Shown here: piece after piece, positions 50,439 through 59,102 of the stretch
Layout of the letters: every line of letters starts with the position of its first letter
How positions within the stretch are numbered: position 1 is the first letter of the stretch
Source: JAEWWD01 sp964440115
Lineage (GTDB): Bacteria > Bacillota > Clostridia > Christensenellales > CAG-138
DNA length: 64,000 nucleotides
Assembly (NCBI GenBank): GCA_964440115.1
Contig: CAYTPV010000002.1
Location: forward strand, 372,001-436,000
Direction of reading: 5' to 3'
Made by a program: the position numbers and the translations under genes
The notes under the pieces: model-generated
Databases searched by the model: none
What the model saw: only the letters and a program-made list of their open reading frames with translations
Told to the model about the DNA's origin: nothing

Positions 50439-50693
50439 ATGGCAAGCAACAGCAGCAATCAGAGTCTTATTCCCGAAGCCAAGGCTAAGCTGAATTCGTT
50501 CAAGACCGAAGTGGCGTCGTCTCTGGGCGTCAACCTCAAGCAGGGCTACAACGGTGACTTAACTTCTCGCGAAGCCGGGTCTATCGGCGGCGAAATGGTC
50601 AAACGCATGATTGCGTATGCCGAGCAGTCCATGCCCGGCAGCGGTGGCAGTGTTGGCACCGGCGGCACCGGCGGCGGACGTTCCATGCGCTAA
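50439..50693 (+). CDS. Alpha/beta-type small acid-soluble spore protein with Gly-rich tail
   Basis: An 84-residue SASP. The first 66 residues match copy 2 almost exactly (NQSLIPEAKAKLNSFKTE, TEVASSLGVNL, GSIGGEMVKRMIAYAEQ). It then continues with a flexible glycine-rich tail of about 18 residues (GSGGSVGTGGTGGGRSMR) not found in the other copies or in classical SASPs. The start at 50439 has AAAGGAG 6-7 bases upstream; an in-frame ATG 21 bases earlier includes the ribosome binding site and is rejected. A terminator follows. Confidence 0.92.
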   Translation: MASNSSNQSLIPEAKAKLNSFKTEVASSLGVNLKQGYNGDLTSREAGSIGGEMVKRMIAYAEQSMPGSGGSVGTGGTGGGRSMR

Positions 50694-50715
50694 CGCATAA
50701 TTAAGTAATAAACAA

Positions 50716-50755
50716 AGAAGCGAGGACTTCCATCATGGTTGTCCTCGCTTTTTAA
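50716..50755 (+). terminator. Terminator of the SASP cluster
   Basis: AAGCGAGGAC / GTCCTCGCTT perfect stem, then TTTAAAAC. Confidence 0.85.
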
Positions 50756-50776
50756 AACAAAAGAATTGTCATTGTT

Positions 50777-51754
50777 TCAATTAACAGCGTCAAAATATTC
50801 CGCTAACCCGTTATACATGCCTATGGCGCAAGCTTGCTGATAATAGCTGCGATTGAGCCGAACATCTTCCACCGGATTGGAAAGATAGCCGAGTTCTGCA
50901 GTAACGACGGGATTATTAGAATAGTTGAATCCGGTCTGATCTGTTTTGTACAGCACCGAAAGCGCCTGCGCGCCGGTGGCTTCGCTGACGCACTTGAGCA
51001 TGAGTTCAGCGAGCTGACCGCTCCTTTCAGATATATCCGGTGAACTTTCTTCGGAGGGGGCGAGTATATGTATACCGGAATTTGTTCTGTCCGAACTCGA
51101 ATCACAATGGATGCGCACCCAGCAATCCACATTTTCATCGTTCATAAGCTGCGCGCGTTCAGCGTTTGAAAGTTCCGCATCGTTTTGGGTACGTGTCATT
51201 ATGACAACGGCGCCGGCGCGTTCGAGCAGAGATTGCAGTTTCTTCGCAATCAAAAGTGTGACTTCATACTCCTGAACACCGGTTTTGATGCCTGAAACGC
51301 CTGCGCTCATTCTTTCCTTGCTGCGAAGAGAGTTCGGCGCGATGGGTTCATACGCTAAATCGGGCGTTTTCTGATGTCCTGCGTCTATGCCGATGCGTTT
51401 TCCCTGCAAACTTTGGGTATTTATCATACCTGCACGGGCGGTTGTTTCGTTTATGATGCTGCCGTTAAAAAGCCGCATTGTGCTATATCCGCATATACCA
51501 TCCGCAGGCAGATCATAGCGCGCCTGCAATTTCTTAACTGCGGCTGCTGTTTGCCCACCGTACATTCCGTCAACAACGCCATTGTACAGGCGCAGTTCCA
51601 GTAAATTCTGCTGCAAAACCCTTACATTGGGGCCGTGCGAACCGATGCGCATGGGTGAGGATACAATTGGCGAAATTGCCTGTGCCGCGTTTACCGAAAG
51701 CAGAAGAAAAGCCAGCGCGCAGACGATGCAGGCAATTCGTTTGCAGATACGCAC
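50777..51754 (-). CDS. Secreted N-acetylmuramoyl-L-alanine amidase with peptidoglycan-binding domain
   Basis: A 325-residue exported amidase. The signal peptide (residues about 1-26) is followed by a PG_binding_1 domain (MRIGSHGPNVRVLQQNLLEL to GYSTMRLF, about 35-100) and an Amidase_3 zinc domain. The latter has the ligands IDAGHQK, QEYEVTL and RIHCDS and the catalytic glutamate in VTAELGYLSN. GTG 51754 is the start, 8 bases after GGAGGAGG; the upstream ATG 51790 would read through that ribosome binding site. Its position next to SASP genes suggests a role in spore cortex or mother-cell wall lysis, but this is inference. Confidence 0.87.
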   Translation of the reverse strand: MRICKRIACIVCALAFLLLSVNAAQAISPIVSSPMRIGSHGPNVRVLQQNLLELRLYNGVVDGMYGGQTAAAVKKLQARYDLPADGICGYSTMRLFNGSIINETTARAGMINTQSLQGKRIGIDAGHQKTPDLAYEPIAPNSLRSKERMSAGVSGIKTGVQEYEVTLLIAKKLQSLLERAGAVVIMTRTQNDAELSNAERAQLMNDENVDCWVRIHCDSSSDRTNSGIHILAPSEESSPDISERSGQLAELMLKCVSEATGAQALSVLYKTDQTGFNYSNNPVVTAELGYLSNPVEDVRLNRSYYQQACAIGMYNGLAEYFDAVN

Positions 51755-51960
51755 AAATTTTTCCTCCTCCCACGACAAATATCGCGCCACAGATCAAAAA
51801 AATAGCTTATAAGCCTAAAGAGTATTTTATCATTCGTGAGGGTGGATTTGGAGCCGATATTCATAAACAAATTGTGAATTTAATTGCATTTTCAGAAAAA
51901 AATGATTGCGTTTTGCTATGAAAAAAAGATACTATACATGTATGCAACTTTTTGTCAACA

Positions 51961-51989
51961 TTGACGAGGTTGATACAGACCCTTATAAT
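51961..51989 (+). promoter_or_regulatory. Promoter of the aminotransferase gene at 52085
   Basis: TTGACG, 17-base spacer, TATAAT. The remaining 51755-51960 gap is A/T-rich and must also carry the unassigned leftward amidase promoter; no gene is seen in it. Confidence 0.75.
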
Positions 51990-52084
51990 ACATAAAACGG
52001 ACGACTGCATACGGGTTCCATTCGCTCGCCGGGCGGGCGCTGCCGCCCTAGTATGAGCCCCGACATCAAGGAGGATGTTTCCCA

Positions 52085-53257
52085 ATGAACAGCGAAAACC
52101 TAATATCCAAAGTTGTGCAGGAAATTCCACCTTCCGGCATACGTAAGTATTTCGACTTTTTGGATGACAGCTGCATCAGTCTTGGCGTAGGAGAGCCTGA
52201 CTTCCCTACTCCCGAAGGTATCCGCGAGGAAGCGCTCAGACGCCTTTCCACGGGTCGTATTCCTTACACTTCAAATTCCGGTATGCCTGAGCTTCGAGAA
52301 CTCATTCTGCAGTATCTCGATGTACGTTTTGATATAAAGGGCTACAGTATTGCGGACGTTCTGGTTACGGTAGGCGGCAGTCAGGCAATCGACCTTGCCA
52401 TGCGCGCAATACTCAACCCGGGCGACGAAGTCATACTGCCCGAACCCACCTACGTATCATATACGCCCAGCATCCGCATGGCGGGCGGCGTACCTGTGAC
52501 GATTCCCGTTACACAGGAACAGGGCTTTAAACTTCTGCCTGACGCGCTGCGCGCGGCGATTACACCCCGCACCAAAGCGGTGCTCATTCCGTATCCCAAC
52601 AACCCGACTGGCGGAATTATGGAGCGCGAGGATCTCGAAGCCATTGCCGAAGTATTGAAAGATACGGATATACTTGTTATAACGGATGAAATCTACGCCG
52701 AACTCACTTTTAACGGCAAACAACATGTTTCTTTTGCCTCCATACCGGGCATGTCGGATCGTACCATTATCCTGAGCGGTTTTTCCAAGGCTTTTTCCAT
52801 GACAGGCTGGCGTCTTGGTTATGCACTTGGCCCGCAGCCTCTCGTGGGCGCGATGACAAAGGTGCATCAGCTTACCATGCTGTGCGCGCCGAATACCGCG
52901 CAGGTTGCAGGCGTAGTCGCCATTGAGCGCGGACTTGCGCAGGACTGGGCGGAAACACGCTATATGATCGACGAATACGACAAGCGCAGGCGCTATATGG
53001 CGGATGCGTTCAATGCTCTCGGCCTGAAATGCAACGAGCCGGAAGGTGCGTTCTATGTCTTCCCGTCCATTCGTTCCACAGGCTTGTCCTGCGAGGAATT
53101 CAGCGACAGGCTGATGGCGGAACAGAAGGTCGTCGTAATTCCCGGCTCCGCGTTCGGACCCGCCGGCGAGGGGCATGTGCGGTGTTGTTATGCAACGGAT
53201 CTGGAAAAGATTAAAGTTGCGATGGACCGTATCGGAGCGTTCCTCAAATCGCTCTGA
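52085..53257 (+). CDS. Class I/II aminotransferase (PatA/AspC-like)
   Basis: A 390-residue fold-type I PLP aminotransferase. Features: SLGVGEPDFPTPEGI near residue 32, YTSNSGMPELRELI near 60, TVGGSQAIDLAMRAI near 95, PYPNNPTGG near 165, ITDEIYAELTF near 200, the PLP lysine in LSGFSKAFSMTGWRLGY near 232 and a C-terminal arginine in EGHVRCCYA near 365. It is similar to Bacillus PatA and aspartate aminotransferases. The substrate is not resolvable from sequence. It is monocistronic with a promoter and terminator of its own and AAGGAGGATG before the start. Confidence 0.88.
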   Translation: MNSENLISKVVQEIPPSGIRKYFDFLDDSCISLGVGEPDFPTPEGIREEALRRLSTGRIPYTSNSGMPELRELILQYLDVRFDIKGYSIADVLVTVGGSQAIDLAMRAILNPGDEVILPEPTYVSYTPSIRMAGGVPVTIPVTQEQGFKLLPDALRAAITPRTKAVLIPYPNNPTGGIMEREDLEAIAEVLKDTDILVITDEIYAELTFNGKQHVSFASIPGMSDRTIILSGFSKAFSMTGWRLGYALGPQPLVGAMTKVHQLTMLCAPNTAQVAGVVAIERGLAQDWAETRYMIDEYDKRRRYMADAFNALGLKCNEPEGAFYVFPSIRSTGLSCEEFSDRLMAEQKVVVIPGSAFGPAGEGHVRCCYATDLEKIKVAMDRIGAFLKSL

Positions 53258-53277
53258 TTATAATCTGATGCTTTTAG

Positions 53278-53315
53278 TGAGCGGGTCTGGCCTATTGCCT
53301 GACCCGCTTTTTTTG
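53278..53315 (+). terminator. Terminator after the aminotransferase gene
   Basis: AGCGGGTC / GACCCGCT stem, loop TGGCCTATTGCCT, then TTTTTTT. Confidence 0.9.
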
Positions 53316-53333
53316 AACAAACTGGAGGTATGC

Positions 53334-55418
53334 ATGAAAGACGCGCTGGAACTGCTTGCCCCTGCAGGCGCATGGGAACATATGACGGCCGCGGTACAAA
53401 ACGGTGCGGATGCTATTTATCTTGGCGGCAAGTCATTCAGTGCGCGCAGATTCGCGGGCAATTTTGAAGAACGGGAGCTGCGGCGCGCTTTTGACTATTG
53501 TCATGAACGAGGCGTGCGCGCCTATGTCACGTTCAACACATTGCTGCTTGATCGGGAACTCGATGAAGCATTGCAATACGCCGCTTTTCTGTACGAGTCG
53601 GGCGCGGATGCGCTGATCGTGCAGGATATGGGACTCATACGCATGGTGAAACATGCTTTACCGGATTTCGAACTGCATGCGAGCACGCAGATGGCCGTGC
53701 ATGATGAAAACGGACTGGCGCTGTGCGCGCAGTTGGGCTTATTCCGCGCGGTGCTTGCACGTGAACTCTCGCTTGAGCGCATACGCGGACTGAGCGGCAG
53801 CTCCGTTGAACTGGAGTGCTTTGCGCACGGCGCTCTGTGTACGTCGGTCTCAGGGGCGTGCCTGTTCTCATCACTGGCAGGCGGCAGAAGCGGCAACAGG
53901 GGCGAATGCGCGCAGCCTTGCCGCAAGCCGTACACGGTTGAAGGCATGGGGGAAGGGTATCCGCTGAGCCTTGCCGATCTGTGCATGCTGTTCCACGTGG
54001 ACGAGCTGCGCGGCGCGGGCGTAAGGTCCATTAAGCTCGAAGGACGCATGAAGCGCCCTGAATATGTTGCCGCCATGACTCGCGCGTACCGCATGGCCAT
54101 AGATGGTGCTCCTGAAACCGATCTGCGGCGGGAATTGGGCGCACTGCAGCGTATTTTCTCGCGGGGCGCAGGCACAGGATATTTTTACGGCGCGGATGTT
54201 CCTGCAAACGCGCGGGGAGAGTTGTTTAACGACGAGGCGCTGCTCGGTGCTTTGCGCGAAAGCTATCGCGGGGAACGCCGCAAACAATCAGTCTTGGGGC
54301 GACTGGAGCTTTGTGTGGGTAAGAAAGCGCAGCTTAAGCTGATGCTTGGCGATACGGCGGTGTCGGTGCAGGGCGAGGCGGTGCAGGCTGCGAATAAGTT
54401 GCCGGATAAGCAACGCTATATCGAACAGGTGTCGCGGCTGGGGGATACGCCTTTTGAAATGGTCGGCTGCGAGCTACACATGCCGGAACCGGCATTCGTT
54501 CCGGTATCCGCGCTCAATGCATTGCGCAGGGATGCTGTGGAAGCGCTTCTTAGCGCCATACGGCTGCGCCGTACAGCGGCGGACATACAGATGCCGTCTC
54601 TGCCGGATGTCAAATCTGCCGTGGAAGCAGAGATACTGGCGGTTGTGCCGGATGCGGAGCGTGCGGAGGCTGCTTTTCAGGCGGGTGCGGATATTGTCGC
54701 TCTAGAGCCAAGATGTGCAAGCGGCGCAATGGATATGCTGCTAACCCTTCAGCAATACCGCCGGTCAGGAAAACGCCTGCTGCTGCAATTGCCCGCTGTG
54801 GATATTTCCGGGCTGGAAAAGATCGCGTGGCAGGAACTGTTTGACAGCGGGTTGCTCGACGGCGGCGTGGCACAAAACGCAGGGCAGGTACTGCTCATAC
54901 GCGGCGAGCGTGTAGCGGGGTATCTGTGCAATGCCGTGAACGAACAGGCTGTCGCGCAGCTGCGGGAGCTTGGATTTGATCGCGTGCTGCTGTCTCTCGA
55001 ACTCAATAAACCGCAGCTTCGGGATTTGCTGAAACTTAGCCGAACCGGATTATACGCATACGGCCGTGCCCAGCTCATGCAACTGTGGCACTGCGCATAC
55101 CGGCGCGAGGGAAATTGCAGAAACTGCGGATCAGCTCGGGGCGGCGCATTGCATGACGACGGCGGACGCGTGTTCCCGCTGGATCCCGTCCGCATGGGAA
55201 AGGAATGCCTGACTCGCGTGCGGAATTGTGATACATTGGATATACTGGATGTACTATGTGAATTGCCGCAATTTGGCTGCGTGGCATTGGAGTTTGTGTA
55301 TGAAACGCCGTACGAAGTGCGTGAGCGCATAAGCGCCGCTCGTGCTGCTCTTTGCGGCGAGACATGCGAACGCCGCGGCCAAACGCGCGGGCATTGGGCG
55401 CGCGGTCTTCAATCTTAG
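53334..55418 (+). CDS. U32 family peptidase / RNA hydroxylase-like protein
   Basis: A 694-residue protein with an N-terminal U32 barrel: LLAPAGAWEHMTAAVQNGAD at residues 8-27, GGKSFSARRFAGNF, LHASTQMAVHD near 118, and the family signature ECFAHGALC near 162 with SGACLFSS. SGNRGECAQPCRKPY near 188 supplies cysteines for an Fe-S cluster. Residues from about 350 correspond to the DUF3656 extension. Related E. coli proteins (RlhA, TrhP) hydroxylate rRNA or tRNA rather than cut protein, so an RNA-modifying role is plausible. A late CRNCGS-like cysteine cluster (CAYRREGNCRNCGSARG) lies near residue 595. It starts at 53334 and is followed by mutS2 after 25 bases. Confidence 0.85.
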   Translation: MKDALELLAPAGAWEHMTAAVQNGADAIYLGGKSFSARRFAGNFEERELRRAFDYCHERGVRAYVTFNTLLLDRELDEALQYAAFLYESGADALIVQDMGLIRMVKHALPDFELHASTQMAVHDENGLALCAQLGLFRAVLARELSLERIRGLSGSSVELECFAHGALCTSVSGACLFSSLAGGRSGNRGECAQPCRKPYTVEGMGEGYPLSLADLCMLFHVDELRGAGVRSIKLEGRMKRPEYVAAMTRAYRMAIDGAPETDLRRELGALQRIFSRGAGTGYFYGADVPANARGELFNDEALLGALRESYRGERRKQSVLGRLELCVGKKAQLKLMLGDTAVSVQGEAVQAANKLPDKQRYIEQVSRLGDTPFEMVGCELHMPEPAFVPVSALNALRRDAVEALLSAIRLRRTAADIQMPSLPDVKSAVEAEILAVVPDAERAEAAFQAGADIVALEPRCASGAMDMLLTLQQYRRSGKRLLLQLPAVDISGLEKIAWQELFDSGLLDGGVAQNAGQVLLIRGERVAGYLCNAVNEQAVAQLRELGFDRVLLSLELNKPQLRDLLKLSRTGLYAYGRAQLMQLWHCAYRREGNCRNCGSARGGALHDDGGRVFPLDPVRMGKECLTRVRNCDTLDILDVLCELPQFGCVALEFVYETPYEVRERISAARAALCGETCERRGQTRGHWARGLQS

Positions 55419-55443
55419 AGGATGATGTCATAGGGAGTATGAT

Positions 55444-57795
55444 ATGGAAGACAGAGTATTAACCGTATTGGAATTCGATAAAATCAGGGAACGCCTTTCA
55501 GGGTTTGCGGCTTCCGAAATCGGCAAAGAAAACACTTTGGCACTTCGTCCAGCCATGGATGCTTCGGATGCGCGCATTCTGCTGCAGCAGACGTCGGAGG
55601 CGGAAAGCGTATTTATACGCGGCGGGCAAAGCCCAATTGAAGGCTTCCCGGATGTTCGGCCCACCCTGCGCCGCATTCATGCCGCGCTTTCATTGAGCAT
55701 TCGGGAACTTCTTTCCATTTCCCGCTGTTTGCATGTCAGCCGGGTTGCACGCGAACGGCTGACGCAGGGCGAAGCGGCCGGGCACTTAGCGCATATGGCG
55801 GGGCAGCTCGTCGCGCATCGCGGCGTGGAGGAAGAAATCGACCGCTGCTTTTTGAGCGAAGAAGAGGTCGCGGACGCTGCATCCCCAACGCTTGCGGATA
55901 TACGGCGGCAGATGCGATCCGTCAACGAGCGCGCGCGGGACAAGCTCAACAGCATGGTCAAAAGCGTCGCTTTCCAGAAATATCTGCAGGAACCCATCAT
56001 CACCATACGCAACGGGCGCTTTGTTCTGCCAGTGAAACAGGAGGCGAGGCAATTTGTGCCGGGGCTTATCCACGATCAATCCGGCAGCGGCGCTACGCTT
56101 TTTATAGAGCCTATGGCGGTGGTGGAGTTAGGCAACGAGTTTAAAAAACTCATGGGTATGGAAGAAGAGGAAATTGAACGCGTTCTCTCGGGGCTGACCG
56201 CCATGGTCGAGCCGTATGCGGACGCGCTGTACGAAAGCGTCGGCATATTGGGCGAGCTGGATCTTATTTTCGCCAAAGCCGCGCTCGCGCGTGAAATGCG
56301 GGCTGTGTGTCCGGCGCTCGATGCTAAATCGTCCATTAAAATTGTTGCGGGGCGGCATCCTTTGATACCGCCGCAGCATGTGGTGCCCATCGACGTATGG
56401 CTGGGCGATACGTTCAATACGCTCATCATTACAGGCCCCAACACGGGCGGCAAAACGGTAACGCTCAAAACAATCGGTCTGTTTACGCTGATGGCGCAGG
56501 CGGGACTTTTTACACCTGCGGCGGAAGGAACGCGGCTGCGCGCATTTGAGAATGTGTTTGCGGATATCGGCGATGAACAGTCCATTGAACAGAGCCTTTC
56601 CACGTTTTCGTCGCACATGAAGAACATCGTGGGCATATTGGAAGAGGCGGATGACCGTTCCCTTGTGCTGCTAGACGAATTAGGCGCGGGAACAGACCCT
56701 GTGGAAGGCGCGGCGCTCGCCATGAGCATACTCGAAGAATTGCATGCTCGCGGCTGCATCACTGCCGCAACAACGCATTACAGCGAGATCAAAGCCTTCG
56801 CGCTTACCCGGTCCGGTATGGAGAATGCCTCCATGGAATTCGATGTGGACAGGCTGTGCCCGACATATCGCTTGTTTGTTGGCATACCGGGTAAATCAAA
56901 CGCGTTTGAGATTGCGGGCAGACTGGGGTTATCTCTGGGGATCATCGAAAGCGCACGCAGCTTTCTTAAGCGGGAGGATGTCCAGTTTGAGGATGTCATT
57001 CAGAGCGCACAGGATCAAAAGCTCAGAGCTGAGCAGGAAAAGCTGCAGGCGCAGGAGCTTCGTTACGAGCTGCAGCGACTGCACGCACAGGTGGAGCAGG
57101 AAAAGAAGCGGCTGGAAAGCGAAAAAGCATCACTGCGCGCAAAGGCAAAGGAAGAAGCGCGTGCAATCGTTCGGTCAGCTAGAGAAGAAATGGAACAGGC
57201 TATCGTGGGGCTGCGCAGCATAAAGAACGTCGACATGCGTCAGGTGGAGCGCGCCATACAGCATGCCCGCGATATTGCGCGCAGGCAGGATGAGGCGCTT
57301 GCAGATCCGCTGGCGCAAGCGGAGCGGGACGGCAAAGCGCCGGAAAATGTAAGGCCGGGGGATCGCGTGCGCGTATTGAACATCGGCCAGAACGCGACAG
57401 TACTCAAACCCGCAGATGCGCGCGGGGAAGTGCAGGTACAGGCAGGCGTGATTAAACTCATGGCGCGGCTCTCGGATCTGCGGCTTATTGAGGATCCGAT
57501 CAAGCCTTCCGCGTCCGGCGGCAAGCTCACACTTGATCCTGCGCATACGGTCGCAGGACTTGCGCTGGATGTACGGGGCAGGATGGTGGATGAAGCGCTT
57601 ATGGAAGTGGACCGCTACCTTGACGATGCTGTGCTCAACGGCCGGCAGGAGGTGCAAATCATCCATGGGAAGGGCACCGGCGCGCTGCGCAAAGGCATTC
57701 AGGACTATTTAAGACGGCATTCCAAAGTGAAAGACTTCCGGCTTGGCAATTACGGCGAAGGCGATGCAGGTGTTACGATTGTTACACTGAAATAG
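55444..57795 (+). CDS. mutS2: Endonuclease MutS2
   Basis: A 783-residue MutS2: core and clamp domains, ATPase with Walker A ITGPNTGGKTVTLKT near residue 330, Walker B LVLLDELGAGTDPVEGAAL near 408, and a charged coiled coil (about 515-600). The C-terminal Smr nuclease domain starts near 705 (LALDVRGRMVDEALMEVDRYL) and ends with IIHGKGTGALRKGI. The Smr motif reads LDVRG rather than the commoner LDLRG. MutS2 proteins act on recombination intermediates and on collided ribosomes. ATG 55444 has GGGAG 6 bases upstream. It is probably co-transcribed with the U32 gene. Confidence 0.94.
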   Translation: MEDRVLTVLEFDKIRERLSGFAASEIGKENTLALRPAMDASDARILLQQTSEAESVFIRGGQSPIEGFPDVRPTLRRIHAALSLSIRELLSISRCLHVSRVARERLTQGEAAGHLAHMAGQLVAHRGVEEEIDRCFLSEEEVADAASPTLADIRRQMRSVNERARDKLNSMVKSVAFQKYLQEPIITIRNGRFVLPVKQEARQFVPGLIHDQSGSGATLFIEPMAVVELGNEFKKLMGMEEEEIERVLSGLTAMVEPYADALYESVGILGELDLIFAKAALAREMRAVCPALDAKSSIKIVAGRHPLIPPQHVVPIDVWLGDTFNTLIITGPNTGGKTVTLKTIGLFTLMAQAGLFTPAAEGTRLRAFENVFADIGDEQSIEQSLSTFSSHMKNIVGILEEADDRSLVLLDELGAGTDPVEGAALAMSILEELHARGCITAATTHYSEIKAFALTRSGMENASMEFDVDRLCPTYRLFVGIPGKSNAFEIAGRLGLSLGIIESARSFLKREDVQFEDVIQSAQDQKLRAEQEKLQAQELRYELQRLHAQVEQEKKRLESEKASLRAKAKEEARAIVRSAREEMEQAIVGLRSIKNVDMRQVERAIQHARDIARRQDEALADPLAQAERDGKAPENVRPGDRVRVLNIGQNATVLKPADARGEVQVQAGVIKLMARLSDLRLIEDPIKPSASGGKLTLDPAHTVAGLALDVRGRMVDEALMEVDRYLDDAVLNGRQEVQIIHGKGTGALRKGIQDYLRRHSKVKDFRLGNYGEGDAGVTIVTLK

Positions 57796-57799
57796 ATAT

Positions 57800-57830
57800 G
57801 CAAAAGGGGCCGTATCGGCCCCTTTTATGC
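57800..57830 (+). terminator. Terminator after mutS2
   Basis: AAAAGGGGCC / GGCCCCTTTT with loop GTATC. The symmetric A/T flanks allow it to act in both directions. Confidence 0.88.
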
Positions 57831-57919
57831 AGCAATCCGGAAGACGGACAATGTAAAGCTGCCCTTTTTTCCAATATTGCGTGTTACGGATGTTCGTTAT
57901 GCTGCTGACGTTTGATATA

Positions 57920-58585
57920 TCAGCTCCGAAGCATTTGCGGTACAAGCTGAATGAGCTTTTCCGCCAAAGCTGCGTGAGCCTTGCGCGTTAAATGCATAAA
58001 ATCGATGGTATTGTATTCCACTATACCGTTCGAATCAAGAAAATGACACCCATTCCCCTGGGCAACCTTTTGATATTCCGGAGCAAGTTCACGGGATTTT
58101 GCAGCGCAGCCCTTGCCCATTGTGCCGGCCGCGGGCGCGGTTTCTACGCGGTCGTCAAATGGCGGAGGACAGATAACCAGTATATTGGGAGATGACGCCC
58201 AATAGGTTGTCAGTTTTGCCTTTTTGATGAGCCTGTCCAAGCCGCGGCTGATGCACATGGCGGATGCGCCAAAACGTTCTTTTGTATCGTTAACGCCCAG
58301 CATGATAATGAGCAGATCCACCGGTTCATGGCTCTTCAGGCATGGCTCGATGTACGAAAAACCTGACATCCCCTCGTAAAGCGGGTCCTCAAATACGGTT
58401 GTACGGCCGCTTAAGCCTTCCTCAATGATCAGGTAACCCTCGCCCAGCGCTGTCTGAAGCAGGCAGGGCCAGCGTTCCTGCTCGTTGAAGCGCAGCGGAT
58501 TGCGTTTTGTATCCGCACAATCCGCCGGGTCGGCGCATTTCCCGTGCGTGTTGGAATCGCCGAAGCAGACAATGTGTTTTTTCAT
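57920..58585 (-). CDS. SGNH/GDSL-family esterase
   Basis: A 221-residue serine hydrolase. The block I nucleophile is in CFGDSNTHGKC (Ser near residue 11), block III is MLGVNDTKERF (GxND near 96), and block V DFMHLTRKAH supplies Asp and His near 195-198. Block II glycine is in EEGLSGRTTVFEDP. There is no signal peptide, so it is cytoplasmic. It is similar to short arylesterase/acyl-esterase members. The substrate is unknown. The start follows GGAGGGTATATG. Confidence 0.82.
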   Translation of the reverse strand: MKKHIVCFGDSNTHGKCADPADCADTKRNPLRFNEQERWPCLLQTALGEGYLIIEEGLSGRTTVFEDPLYEGMSGFSYIEPCLKSHEPVDLLIIMLGVNDTKERFGASAMCISRGLDRLIKKAKLTTYWASSPNILVICPPPFDDRVETAPAAGTMGKGCAAKSRELAPEYQKVAQGNGCHFLDSNGIVEYNTIDFMHLTRKAHAALAEKLIQLVPQMLRS

Positions 58586-58935
58586 ATACCCTCCGGAATT
58601 CTTGGCGCAGTGGCATCCGCGCCTTTTCGTTTGATTAATATACTATCACATTTGTTCAATCCACGAGAGTAGTATTTCCTGCTGAACGATCTCTTTTTCG
58701 CAAAATAGAGGGCAATTACGACAAATTTACGTACATTTAGAAAAATTCGAATACAGAAACGTTCTGATCCCCTTCGTTATTGTTCGAATACTTTGCGGCG
58801 ATACATAGGCTAATTACGGTAATAGTATAAATCATTGCCACGCGAGATCGAAACGAAAGTAAACGAACTAATATAATCGCGGCTTTGTGAATTTTTTCAG
58901 AAAATACGATACCGAACATTCAATAAGAAAACCAG

Positions 58936-58964
58936 TTGATAATCCAACCTAAGTTAGTTATAAT
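58936..58964 (+). promoter_or_regulatory. Promoter of the FGGY kinase operon
   Basis: TTGATA, 17-base spacer, TATAAT. The rest of the 517-base gap 58586-59102 upstream of this is A/T-rich with no supported gene. Confidence 0.75.
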
Positions 58965-58995
58965 AGCAGTGTATGAAAAACCATACAAATTGGCG

Positions 58996-59042
58996 CATTT
59001 ACAAATGTATCAAACGCCGAAAAGCCATGTTTACAAATGTAT
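58996..59042 (+). promoter_or_regulatory. Two operator-like repeats downstream of the kinase promoter
   Basis: TTTACAAATGTAT occurs at 58998-59010 and again at 59030-59042, 32 bases apart, which places both on the same face of the helix. Each contains the inverted half-sites TACA and TGTA around AA. A related box lies in the divergent promoter region at 63264-63276. Confidence 0.6.
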
Positions 59043-59102
59043 TCGGTGAAACATACTATCGAACATCAGACCCAATTTTGATTACGAATAGGAGAATTAT
59101 AC

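Noticed and set aside
58737..58919. Leftward 60-codon frame in the gap before the kinase operon
   Set aside because: It is A/T-rich, without a ribosome binding site or recognisable features. The only promoter nearby points the other way.
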